NCBI RefSeq assembly: GCF_020037125.1
Contig: NZ_JAIQDG010000016.1
Coordinates: 173,845-237,844 of the forward strand
Length of the DNA stretch: 64,000 nt
Direction: 5' to 3'
DNA from: Myxococcus sp. RHSTA-1-4
Lineage (GTDB): Bacteria > Myxococcota > Myxococcia > Myxococcales > Myxococcaceae
Both the position numbers and the translations under genes were made by a program. Position 1 is the first letter of the stretch. Each line of letters opens with the position of its first letter. The notes beneath the pieces are model-generated. The model saw nothing but the letters and a program-made list of their open reading frames with translations, was not told the DNA's origin and ran no database searches. Below, in pieces: positions 8,921 to 16,775 of the stretch.

Positions 8921-10078
8921 CTAGCCGAGCCGGCTCCAGAAGGAGCGCTTGGAGGAGACGCGGTCCAGCGCCTCCTGCAGCTCCTCGTCGTAGTCGGCGC
9001 GGTGGGCGATGTCGCCCATGGAGATGATGCCGACGATGCGGTCGTCGCGCTCCACCACGGGGATGCGGCGAATCTGCTTCCGGCCCATGAGGGCGATGAC
9101 GTCGTGGATGTTCTCGTCGGGGGTGACGGCCTCCACGTCATCCGTCATCACGTCCGAGACGCGGAGCTGGTCGGGCGTCTTGCCGCCGGTGAAGCCGCGG
9201 ATGACCAGGTCGCGGTCGGTGACGATGCCCACCAGGCTGCCCTGCGCGTTGACGATGGGGACGACGCCGCAGTCCTCGTCCTTCATGATTTGAGCGACGT
9301 CGCGCACGGGGCTGTCGAGCCGGGCGGTGCGCACGTTGCGCGTCATCACCTCGCGCGCGGTGAGCGGCTCGCGCTGCCAGCGGCTGCGCCCGGTGCCCGC
9401 CTGAATGCCCGTGCCCATTCCCGCGCCGGTGCGGCCGCGGAGGCCCGCGGTGTAGTACTGGTCGCGGTCCTCGCCGCGCGGGCGGTCTCCGGCGCGCTGG
9501 CGCTCCTCGGCGTAGCGGTCTCCGCCGCGCTGCATGCCCTCGTGGTAGCGCGAGCGCTCGTCACGGTACGGGTCCATGCGAGGGCCGCGTGTCTCCCGCG
9601 GCTCCTCGCCGCCGTAGCCGGAGCGGTCCCACGGGCGGTAGTCGGCGCGCTGCGGGGGCAGCTCGTTCTCCCACGTGCCCGTGTCATGTCGGGGGCCCTG
9701 GCCGGTGGCGGAGCGGCTGTCACGGTCGTCGCGGCCGTAGGGGCCGGTGCTGTATTCGGCGCCCTCCCAGCCGGCGTCGCGGTCATCCCTGTTCATCAGG
9801 CCCGTGCGCCGGTTGCCCAGGTCGCCCGCCGTGCCCCGGTCATCCACGTTCGTACGCGGCTGGGCCATGCGCAGCGAGGCGGCGCGGTGGAAGCGGCCCT
9901 GGCGGGTGGAGGGCTCCTCGTCGCGGGCGGGGTTCCACCCGGAGATGTCCGACTCACCGCGCTCGCGCGAGCCGGGCGGGGACACCTCGGCGCTCCGATG
10001 CACCTCGGGCTCCAGCGGGGGGGACCGCTGGGCGGTGCGGGTGTCGTCCCTACCGTTGTCCAGGCTTCTCTGTGCCAT
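8921..10078 (-). CDS. CBS-pair protein with long charged N-terminal extension
   Basis: 385 residues. The C-terminal ~145 residues contain two CBS repeats (TAREVMTRNVRT... and RVSDVMTDDVEAVT...), each ending in the typical GIVTDRDL / GIISMGDI motif. Such a Bateman module binds adenosyl nucleotides such as AMP, ATP or SAM. The N-terminal ~235 residues are low complexity, rich in Arg, Asp, Gly and Tyr (DDRGTAGDLGNRRTGLMNRD and repeated RDDRD elements), and probably disordered. The start ATG at 10078 follows GGAGGAGC at ideal spacing. No catalytic domain is attached, so a regulatory or stress-related role is inferred. Confidence 0.85.
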   Translation of the reverse strand: MAQRSLDNGRDDTRTAQRSPPLEPEVHRSAEVSPPGSRERGESDISGWNPARDEEPSTRQGRFHRAASLRMAQPRTNVDDRGTAGDLGNRRTGLMNRDDRDAGWEGAEYSTGPYGRDDRDSRSATGQGPRHDTGTWENELPPQRADYRPWDRSGYGGEEPRETRGPRMDPYRDERSRYHEGMQRGGDRYAEERQRAGDRPRGEDRDQYYTAGLRGRTGAGMGTGIQAGTGRSRWQREPLTAREVMTRNVRTARLDSPVRDVAQIMKDEDCGVVPIVNAQGSLVGIVTDRDLVIRGFTGGKTPDQLRVSDVMTDDVEAVTPDENIHDVIALMGRKQIRRIPVVERDDRIVGIISMGDIAHRADYDEELQEALDRVSSKRSFWSRLG

Positions 10079-10269
10079 TCCTGCTCCTCCAGCGAAATCG
10101 GGTTGGGGCAGGAAGGGTGTGGATGACCGGATGGGGCTCCAAGCTTCCCGGCTCCGGACCCGCCGGGGGACTGTCCTCTCTCAGGCGAGCAGGCAGGCGG
10201 TGCGCTGGCGGACGGACACCGGGGCTGCCACGTGGCCGACAGTGAGGGACTCGGACGGGGCCGGGCGCG

Positions 10270-10312
10270 AAAAAACGAAGCGCGTGCCCCCTGCTGGGAA
10301 GCACGCGCTTCG
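10270..10312 (-). terminator. Strong rho-independent terminator on the minus strand
   Basis: Twelve-base perfect arms, CGAAGCGCGTGC (10276-10287) and GCACGCGCTTCG (10301-10312), enclose a 13-base loop. A run of six A at 10270-10275 follows on the left, which is a U-tract when read leftward. It lies about 120 bases downstream of the small peptide gene and upstream of the CBS gene. It therefore separates the peptide transcript from the next gene. Confidence 0.8.
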
Positions 10313-10430
10313 CTCTGCATCCCCGGTGACGGGACGGACGGGGTGATGAGCATCCCCCGATGTCCATGGTGTCAGCGCTCTCCCCGGAAAGCGAAGACGC
10401 TCCCGTCCATCTCGTCGGCCGGGGTGGGGC

Positions 10431-10604
10431 TCACTCGACGGAGCAGCAGCCGTCGTCCGCCTCCTCGCAGCAGGCGAGGGTGGTGTTCGGAGGCATGGGC
10501 TTCTCCGGGTTCTCGCAGGTGTTGTTCGTACCCTGGCCGCCCTGGATGCGGGCCATGTCCTTCACGAACAGCTCCTTGATGGTCTTCACCTTGTTCGTCT
10601 TCAT
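10431..10604 (-). CDS. 57-aa GG-leader Cys-rich peptide (candidate RiPP precursor)
   Basis: Translation gives a charged N-terminal part, MKTNKVKTIKELFVKDMARI, followed by QGGQG and a hydrophilic tail with Cys30, two CC pairs (Cys45-46, Cys53-54) and an acidic end. The leader-like helix, the IQGG site near residues 20-23 and the cysteine-rich core resemble double-glycine leaders of ribosomally made, modified peptides. A good ribosome site (GGGGGAGAGCCAC-ATG) and a dedicated terminator at 10270-10312 support a real, highly expressed gene. I see no obvious modification enzyme or C39 peptidase next to it. Alternatives are a small metal-binding or secreted cysteine peptide. Confidence 0.65.
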   Translation of the reverse strand: MKTNKVKTIKELFVKDMARIQGGQGTNNTCENPEKPMPPNTTLACCEEADDGCCSVE

Positions 10605-10769
10605 GTGGCTCTCCCCCTCGTGGGTGGTGGCGCGGGGCGCGGGGTGGCGTCCAGCGGCTGGATGAAACAGCTACGTTTCGAGCCGATTTTTCTGGTCGTT
10701 CTCGCGCCACGAGCGTGGGCGGGGGAGACACGGCGTATGAGCCGTGAAACATCATGGAGCGTGATGGAC

Positions 10770-11894
10770 TCACCCCGCCGCGAGCGCGTCACCGAGTCGA
10801 ACGAGACCCCTGAACTCTTCCAGCTCCGCGCCCGCATCCGGCGCGGCCACGGCGATGGCGCCCGTGGGGAGCTGCTCGGTGAGCCGCGCGAGCAGGGCGC
10901 GGTGGGACTCGGCGCGGGCGTGCTCCGCGGCGGCCAGGCGCGACAGTGCCGCCACGCCGTGCTCCGCGTGCGGGTCGTCGCCCACGTGCTCGAGCAGCGC
11001 CTCCGGGTTCGCGAGCGCGTCCTCGCGTGCCCAGCTCCGGTTGAGCACATAGCCGGCGAAGGGGAGGCCTCGCTTCACGAGCGTGTCGCGGAAGAAGGCG
11101 GACTCGCGGAGCGCGGCGGACTCGGGGGACGTCACCAGCAGGAAGGCGGCGTCCGGTGAGGCCAGCCGCGCTCGCAGCCGCTCGGTGTGCAGGCGGATGC
11201 CGCCGAAGAGGCCGCTGAAGGCACCGACGAAGCCGCGCATCTCGCGCGCGAAGCCCGCGCCGAACACGCCATCCAGCACACGGCCCACCAGCACCTGCGC
11301 GCCGTGCCACAGCCGGCCACCGCGCGACGCGTCCTCCGGGCCGAAGAGGGACACGATGCGCTCGTCGAGGAAGCGGGACAGCCGCCCGGGCGCGTCGAGG
11401 AAGTCCAGCGCGTGCCGGCTGGGCGGCGTGTCGAGGACGATGAGCTCGTAGCGCGCATCCGCGAGGAAGCCGTCCAGCGCCTCGGTGGCGGCGTACTCCT
11501 GCACGCCCGCGACCAGCTCGGAGAGGAAGCGGTAGACGCGGTGCTCGACGATGGCGCGCGCCGCCTCGGGTGAAGGCGCGAGCCGGTGCACCATGCGGTC
11601 GAAGACGAGGCGCGCGTCCAGCATCCACACGTCCAACTGCCCCGGGCCGCGCGGGCCGTCCGCGAAGAGGCGCTCGGGTGGGATGGAGGTGGGCTCGGGG
11701 CCGCTCTCGGGCAGGCCCATGACCTCGGCGAGCCGGCGCGCCGGGTCGATGGTGAGCACCAGCACGCGGCGGCCCGCGCGAGCGGCGGCGACTCCCAGCG
11801 CGGCGGCCGTCGTCGTCTTGCCCACGCCCCCCGCGCCGCAGAGCACGAGGACGCGCTTCTCGCGGAGCAGACGCTGGAGGTTGCGCGCGCTCAC
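10770..11894 (-). CDS. ArsA/Get3-family ATPase, second of a pair
   Basis: 374 residues, GTG start overlapping the upstream paralogue by 4 bases. The deviant Walker A motif CGAGGVGKTTTA (P-loop Lys26), VLTIDPARRLAEVMGL (switch I) and the VLDTPPSRHALDFL switch II segment are typical of the ArsA/Get3 family. In myxobacteria and other bacteria these proteins often occur as tandem pairs without arsenic genes. No arsB/arsC/arsR gene is present here, so arsenite export is unlikely. A chaperone-like or complex-assembly ATPase acting as a heterodimer with its neighbour is the likely role. Confidence 0.8.
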   Translation of the reverse strand: MSARNLQRLLREKRVLVLCGAGGVGKTTTAAALGVAAARAGRRVLVLTIDPARRLAEVMGLPESGPEPTSIPPERLFADGPRGPGQLDVWMLDARLVFDRMVHRLAPSPEAARAIVEHRVYRFLSELVAGVQEYAATEALDGFLADARYELIVLDTPPSRHALDFLDAPGRLSRFLDERIVSLFGPEDASRGGRLWHGAQVLVGRVLDGVFGAGFAREMRGFVGAFSGLFGGIRLHTERLRARLASPDAAFLLVTSPESAALRESAFFRDTLVKRGLPFAGYVLNRSWAREDALANPEALLEHVGDDPHAEHGVAALSRLAAAEHARAESHRALLARLTEQLPTGAIAVAAPDAGAELEEFRGLVRLGDALAAG

Positions 11895-12835
11895 GGTGCG
11901 GCCTCGCGCGTCGGCTCCGCGGCTTCCCGAGGCGTGAAGACATCCGCGAGGCGCTCCACCAGCTCGGGGCCGGTGAGGGGCAACTCCGGCAGCGTGAGCA
12001 GCGGGACATGGAGGCCCGCGGCCAGCCGCGCGTGGGCGGCCCGGGCGCGCTCCAGGCGGGCCAGGGCGCGGGTGCCTCGGTGGGGGCCGTGCGTGGCGAG
12101 CAGCCGCTGGAGCGCGGCGTGGGACTCGGGGGTGAAGGGGTCCTCGGGCATGCGGTTGAGGACGGCGGCGGCCAGGGGCAGTCCCAGCCGCTCCAGCTCC
12201 GAGGCCAGGGTGAGCGCCTCGCTGACGGGCAGCGGCTCCGGGAGGCTGGTGAGGAGGACGGCGGTGCGCGCCGGGTCCTGGAGGAAGTCGAGCCCCTCTC
12301 GCACGGTGCGGCCGATGGGCCCGCCGGGCATGAGCGACAGCACCGTGCGCGGCAGCGCGGCGATGGCCAGCGCGTGGCCGGTGGCCGGCAGGTCGATGAT
12401 GGACAGTGGATGGGTGAACCGGCCATCCGGCAGGGTGCGCCGCACCAGGGTGAGCATCTGGTAGAGCAGGCCCATCTCCCGCAGCGCGGGGCCCGCCTCC
12501 AGGAAGCGGCGCAGGGCGCGCGAGCGCAGCGCGGCGTCGGCCAGCCAGCGCACGGGCAGGGTGTCCTGGAGGAAGTGCCGGTGCCCCTCCGACGCGGCCA
12601 GCCGCACGAAGCTCAGGTGGGGCCGTACCTCCGTCACCCGCGGGCCCTCGTCACGTGCGCCCACCAGCGCGGCCAGGGGGGACGGGCCGTCGTCGTCCGG
12701 GGACATCTCCACCAGCAGCACTTGCCGGCCGGAGCGCGCGGCGGCGACGGCCAGCGTGGCCGCCAGCGTCGACTTCCCCACGCCCCCCTTGCCCGACACG
12801 AGCAGGGCGCGCTTTTCCCACAGTGCTTCGAGCAC
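11891..12835 (-). CDS. ArsA/Get3-family ATPase, first of a pair
   Basis: 314 residues starting at GTG 12835. It has the deviant P-loop SGKGGVGKSTLAATLA with the signature second lysine, VLLVEMSPDDDG in place of the usual DTDP-type switch I, and IIDLPATGHALAIAALP, a good match to the D-x-P-T-G-H switch II of ArsA/Get3. It is shorter than the partner encoded next (GTGA overlap). The two differ enough to suggest non-redundant halves of a heterodimer, as in the two halves of ArsA. The 220-base spacer upstream (12836-13058) presumably carries the promoter. Confidence 0.8.
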   Translation of the reverse strand: MLEALWEKRALLVSGKGGVGKSTLAATLAVAAARSGRQVLLVEMSPDDDGPSPLAALVGARDEGPRVTEVRPHLSFVRLAASEGHRHFLQDTLPVRWLADAALRSRALRRFLEAGPALREMGLLYQMLTLVRRTLPDGRFTHPLSIIDLPATGHALAIAALPRTVLSLMPGGPIGRTVREGLDFLQDPARTAVLLTSLPEPLPVSEALTLASELERLGLPLAAAVLNRMPEDPFTPESHAALQRLLATHGPHRGTRALARLERARAAHARLAAGLHVPLLTLPELPLTGPELVERLADVFTPREAAEPTREAAP

Positions 12836-13058
12836 CGGTCACCGTCCTGTCGCCGCGCCGGGAGGGCGCCGCCCTCTCACAGTGAGGAAGGTGGCCTTGC
12901 ACGACAACCGCCGCTCCCGTGCGCCGTTCGCTGGCGCGCGGCCGCTCGGATGTCTGGATGGCCGGCGTGTCCGCCATCGGACGGGACATGACGGCCTCGG
13001 GGACCGCAATCCCCCTCACGCGGCCCGGACGGTGACGCCGGCCCGCCGTGGGCGCGGC

Positions 13059-13487
13059 TCAGCGTGCCAGCTTGAGGGGCACCACGGCCTTGTCGTCCAC
13101 CTTGCCCGTCAGGGTGAGCCGCAGCTCCCAGGCGCCCGGCATGAAGAGGTCCAGGTCGGACACCTCGAAGTCGCCGGGGCCGAGCACGGTGATGCGCGGG
13201 TTGCCGTCGATGCCGTGCCCCATGGAGGGCATCCAGGGGAGCACGGCCAATTCCACGCCCGGGACGGCTCTGCCCGTCGCGGCCTCCGTGACACGGATGT
13301 GGAACCGCTGCACGCCCCGGCGCAGGGGCGTGGCGGACGACAGCACCTCCACCCGCAGGCGCCCCGAGGCGCTCGTCACCGAGGCCACCGAGGTCTCCGC
13401 CACCGCGCTCCCCGCGTCACGTGGAGCCGGGGTCGGATTAGCGGGAGCATTACCCAGCAATAACAGACACAGCATCGCGAGTTTCAT
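13059..13487 (-). CDS. YtkA/FixH-like periplasmic domain protein
   Basis: 142 residues from ATG 13487, preceded by GGAGGACGG. A signal peptide (MKLAMLCLLLLGNAPA) leads to one immunoglobulin-like domain. The features fit the YtkA-like family: GVQRFHIRVTEAATGRAVPG, VLPWMPSMGHG, then FEVSDLDLFMPGAWELRLTL. The M-x-x-M-x-H cluster (PWMPSMGH) is a plausible copper site. FixH/YtkA-type proteins occur with copper delivery and cytochrome oxidase assembly. It is divergent from the two SCO-like genes, 115 bases away, supporting such a role. Confidence 0.75.
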   Translation of the reverse strand: MKLAMLCLLLLGNAPANPTPAPRDAGSAVAETSVASVTSASGRLRVEVLSSATPLRRGVQRFHIRVTEAATGRAVPGVELAVLPWMPSMGHGIDGNPRITVLGPGDFEVSDLDLFMPGAWELRLTLTGKVDDKAVVPLKLAR

Positions 13488-13602
13488 CCGTCCTCCAGGG
13501 GCCTGCACTCACGAGAGCGTTGTACCGGAGCGCTCGCGCGCGCACGCCGCGACAAGACGCCGCACCTCATGCGGGCCGCGTTCGAGCGAGGCTTGGCGCA
13601 CC

Positions 13603-14346
13603 ATGAAACTCCGCCTGTCGCAGCCGTTCCTCGAAGCCCCGCACCTGTTCGAGTGGGTGCGAGGCGGCCTGGGAGTCCTGGGCCTCGTCACCGTGCTGCT
13701 GCTGTGTACCGCGCTCGGCTCCGCGATTCGGCTGGCGCTGCCGGATGCGGGCGGAGGGACTCCCACGCCGTGGGTGATGAGCCCGCTCCCCTTTTTCGGG
13801 CAGCTCTCTCCGTTCGAGCTGAAGGACGCGGAGGGCTCGCTCTTCGGGACGCGGCGGCTTCGCGGCGGCGTCTACGTCCTCCAGTTCCTGTCGAGCGACT
13901 CGCGGGACGAGGCACGCGCCACGCTGGAGCGGCTGTCCGTGGTGTGGCGCCGGCTGGAGGCGGAGCGCCTGCCCGTCCGCTTCGTCGTGGTGGACCGCGC
14001 GCCGCCCGGAGCGGCGCACCCGGGCGACGTGGCGGGGATGCTGCCGGGGCCATGGCACGTGCTGGAGGGGGGCGCGGCGCTGGAGGCCGAGGTGGGGGCG
14101 TTGCTGCGGGAGACGGAGGCCCCCGGCCAGGCCGGAGGGACGCGGGTGACGCCCGCGCTGCTGGTGGACCAGGCGGGAGGGCTGCGCGGCGTCTATGACC
14201 TGGAGCACGAGCCCCGAAGGTTTGACGCGCTGGTGGAGGACGTGCGCTGTGTGAACGAGTGCGGTCCGGTGCCCGCCGTCGCGGGGCTCCCCCCGGGGGA
14301 GACGCGAGTGAGCGGAGCGGGCTGCCAGGACCCGAGAGGCCGCTGA
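13603..14346 (+). CDS. Membrane-anchored SCO/thioredoxin-fold protein lacking the CxxxC motif
   Basis: 247 residues. One N-terminal membrane helix (about 17-40) anchors a periplasmic thioredoxin-like domain: LSPFELKDAEGSLFGTRRLRGGVYVLQFL, then residues SSDSRDE where SCO proteins carry the copper-binding CPTVCP. The remainder follows the SCO/redoxin layout (VRFVVVDRA, TRVTPALLVDQAGGLRGVYD). Its stop is one base before the start of the canonical SCO1 gene, so they are one unit. It is probably a non-metal-binding partner of that protein. The Cys residues near its C-terminus (CVNECG) lie outside the usual active site. Confidence 0.7.
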   Translation: MKLRLSQPFLEAPHLFEWVRGGLGVLGLVTVLLLCTALGSAIRLALPDAGGGTPTPWVMSPLPFFGQLSPFELKDAEGSLFGTRRLRGGVYVLQFLSSDSRDEARATLERLSVVWRRLEAERLPVRFVVVDRAPPGAAHPGDVAGMLPGPWHVLEGGAALEAEVGALLRETEAPGQAGGTRVTPALLVDQAGGLRGVYDLEHEPRRFDALVEDVRCVNECGPVPAVAGLPPGETRVSGAGCQDPRGR

Positions 14347-14347
14347 C

Positions 14348-15016
14348 ATGCTGACTCCATCCACGGAAAGCGCTCCGCCCCGGGGCCATCGCTGGCTCGC
14401 GGTGTCCGCGCTCGCATGCGTGCTGCTGTCACTGGCCGCGTGGCGCGCGCTGCCGCTCCTGGAGGCGGCCCAGGCCCGGAGACTGGCGGAGAACATGCCT
14501 GTCTTCGGCGCGATGCCGTCCTTCCGGCTGACCGACCAGGAGGGGCGTCCCTTCTCCGACGCGGACCTGCGCGGCCACGTCGTCGTCGCCGACTTCATCT
14601 TCACGCGGTGCCCCACGGTGTGCCCGCTGCTGACGTCGCGGATGCTCCGCCTCCAGCGTGAGGCCCGCGAGGAGGGGCTGTCGCCGCGGTTCGTGTCCTT
14701 CAGCGTCGACCCCGGCTACGACACGCCCGAGCGGCTGTCCCGGTACGCGAGCGAGCACGGCGTGGACACCGCCAACTGGTCGCTGCTCACCGGACCGCTG
14801 GAGGCGGTGGAGACGACGGTGCTGGACGGCTTCCGCGTCATGATGGGGCGCGACGCGGACGCGGGTGAGGACGACTTCTTCAGCATCTTCCACGGTGAAC
14901 ACTTCGTCCTCGTGGATGCGGATGGACGCATTCGTGGGTACTACAAGGCGGCGGAGGACGCGGGGCTGGAGGCGCTCCAGCGCGACCTGCGGGCGTTGAG
15001 CCTCGCGGACAGGTAG
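14348..15016 (+). CDS. SCO1/SenC copper chaperone
   Basis: 222 residues with one N-terminal membrane helix (about 16-36) and a periplasmic thioredoxin-fold domain. It has the copper-binding FTRCPTVCP motif (Cys88, Cys92) and the partner His182 in IFHGEHFVLVD, the three ligands used by SCO proteins. FVSFSVDPGYDTPERL is the characteristic second motif. SCO proteins deliver copper to the CuA site of cytochrome c oxidase or keep its cysteines reduced. It follows a Cys-less SCO-like gene by one base. Confidence 0.9.
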   Translation: MLTPSTESAPPRGHRWLAVSALACVLLSLAAWRALPLLEAAQARRLAENMPVFGAMPSFRLTDQEGRPFSDADLRGHVVVADFIFTRCPTVCPLLTSRMLRLQREAREEGLSPRFVSFSVDPGYDTPERLSRYASEHGVDTANWSLLTGPLEAVETTVLDGFRVMMGRDADAGEDDFFSIFHGEHFVLVDADGRIRGYYKAAEDAGLEALQRDLRALSLADR

Positions 15017-15067
15017 GGCGGTGGGTTGGAGCGCCCGCCCTTCGCTGTCCGGCACACTCCGGCGCCG

Positions 15068-15751
15068 TCAGTGGACGGACCAGCGCTCGGCGATTTCCTC
15101 GCAGGCGAGCACCACGTCGCTCAGCCGGCGGATGTGGGCCCGGGGCGCGGTGAAGATGGTGCCGGCGAAGACGTCCACCACCTGGATGAGCCGGTGGTCA
15201 CACGGGCCGAGCTGGCACAGGTGCTGCTCCGCGAAGCGCTGGAGCATGGTGCCGATGTACTGGCCCGAGCGCTCGTCGAGCGGGTGGTGCTTGGCGAAGT
15301 AGAGCTTCATCAGCCCCACCCGCGCGTTGCCATGTTTGTCCATGCGCTGGAGCACCACCTCCGGCCTCACGCTGATGGTGACACCCGCCATCTCCAGCAC
15401 GGGCGGCTCGGCGCCCACCGCGCTGATGATGGTCTCCTCCAAGTCCAGCCACGGCACCAGGTCCGCGAAGCGCTCGAGCGCCTCCGAGCAGAGCTGCAGG
15501 CGCTGCGCCTCGAACTCCGTCTGCGGCACGCTGCACGCGAAGCGGCGCTGGTGCTCGCGCAGGATGGACAGGTCCAGGCCGCGACAGAGGAAGTCGGTAA
15601 TCGCGACCGACGCCTCCGGATAGCGCAGGTACTGCTGCTCCGGCGGGTGCTTCTGGTCGTAGATGATGCGCTTGCGTCGAGCGGGTGTCGCGGTGAGGTA
15701 CTCACCCAGCTTGTTCACTGAGACTCGCGGCAGTTCACGGATTTCCGCCAT
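15068..15751 (-). CDS. Hypothetical protein, 227 aa
   Basis: I do not recognise the family. ATG at 15751 is preceded by GGGGGAG. The protein is soluble, mixed alpha/beta, and starts with RVSNKLGEY-like and RRKRIIYDQKHPPEQQYLRY segments. It has no signal peptide. Several conserved-looking features might be catalytic or nucleic-acid-binding: an Arg/Lys-rich N-terminus, EISVRPEVVLQ-like strands around LEMAGVTISVRPE, and KLYFAKHHPLDERSGQY near residue 155. The pattern of strand, GxxISVRPE, then KLYFAK is reminiscent of PD-(D/E)XK-type nuclease cores, but this is only a suggestion. Confidence 0.65.
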   Translation of the reverse strand: MAEIRELPRVSVNKLGEYLTATPARRKRIIYDQKHPPEQQYLRYPEASVAITDFLCRGLDLSILREHQRRFACSVPQTEFEAQRLQLCSEALERFADLVPWLDLEETIISAVGAEPPVLEMAGVTISVRPEVVLQRMDKHGNARVGLMKLYFAKHHPLDERSGQYIGTMLQRFAEQHLCQLGPCDHRLIQVVDVFAGTIFTAPRAHIRRLSDVVLACEEIAERWSVH

Positions 15752-16151
15752 GGAAGTGCTCCCCCTGGGTGCTGGCGAATGAGCACACAGTACAGAGGGG
15801 GTCTGACAGTCATGAGACAGCGTGAGTGCTTGAAATCACGGGTGTGACGGGCCACGTCGGTCGCGGTCGGGAGACGTGACTTCGCGGGGCGGCCGGGCGC
15901 TCGTGTCGCATGGGACGGATTCGGGTCCGCGGGCCGCGCGTGAGGCGCGGCGTGCTCCCGGGTCGGGCGCTCCGAGCGGGAGCGCGGGTGCCGGCGGTGG
16001 ATGGCAGGGGAGGACCCCGGAGGTCCAGGTGTGGAGCATCGCCCCGGGGCGGGTGGCTTCTCGGAGAGGGATTGCGGGACGGGGTTGCCGTGAGGCGTGG
16101 GGCTGGCGCTCCAGGAACCTGCCGCACCTGGAGCGCCCGCCGCGAGGGGAC
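15752..16151. other. 400-base non-coding region
   Basis: It contains the ribosome site and promoter region of the leftward hypothetical gene (around 15752-15845). I see no gene, repeat or RNA in the rest. Confidence 0.5.
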
Positions 16152-16457
16152 TCAGCCCTCGCCGGGTTTGCGGTCCGGATAGGCGGACCAGTAGACGTCG
16201 GGCAGCGGGTTGGTGCCGGCGTCGCTGCGCGGGCCGTCACCGTCCGGAATCTCGTCGAGGATGGCGCCCGGTGTGCGCTCGGTCGGGTCGATGGCGTGCG
16301 GGTGGAACTCCTGGCGCCGGTCCCCGGCTGGCGCGGCGGCGCGAGTCCCCTTGCGCTCCTCGCTCTCCTCCTCGGCCTCGTGCCGGGGCCCCGTCTCGCG
16401 CCCGTAGTAGTCCTCGGATGGCTGGATGCCTGGCTGCTTCTTCTCGCGCTCGGCCAT
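16152..16457 (-). CDS. Small hydrophilic protein, 101 aa
   Basis: ATG at 16457 was chosen because GGAGGTGA precedes it by five bases; an in-frame GTG at 16466 falls inside that ribosome site. The product is very charged and Pro/Gly-rich, with no hydrophobic core (AEREKKQPGIQPSEDYYGRE at the start, DGDGPRSDAGTNPLPDVYWS near the end). It is probably disordered. I do not recognise a family. Strong translation signals argue that it is a real gene. Confidence 0.6.
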   Translation of the reverse strand: MAEREKKQPGIQPSEDYYGRETGPRHEAEEESEERKGTRAAAPAGDRRQEFHPHAIDPTERTPGAILDEIPDGDGPRSDAGTNPLPDVYWSAYPDRKPGEG

Positions 16458-16775
16458 GGTGGTCACCTCCGTCTTTCTACGGTCATGCCGGGGAATGCAG
16501 GCCGCAATGGGCCCTGTTGACGCGCCGTGACGTCAGGAGGGCGGGCAGGCGGGCGGTGCAAGGGCTTGCGAGCGCGAGGCGCCCGCTTCGAGTCTCGCGG
16601 CTGGGGGAGGGGCAGCCGCGTCCAGGTGTTGCTTCCGCCGTGACGGCTGGCGGCTCGAGGCCGTATGGCGAGCCGCCCAGGGTGGCTGTCCTCGCGGTGG
16701 ATGATGGAGGGCTGAAACAGGCCGCGAGCGACGCCGCCCTGCATGGCCCGCCGTGTGCTTGGGGCCCGGCTCACC
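16458..16775. other. 318-base divergent spacer
   Basis: It separates the small hydrophilic protein (leftward) from the Rpn-type nuclease (rightward). Only the GGAGGTGA ribosome site at its left edge is recognisable. Confidence 0.45.

Noticed and set aside
10770..12835. Arsenic-resistance operon
   Set aside because: The two ATPases match ArsA/Get3, but no arsB, arsC, arsD or arsR gene is present in the window.
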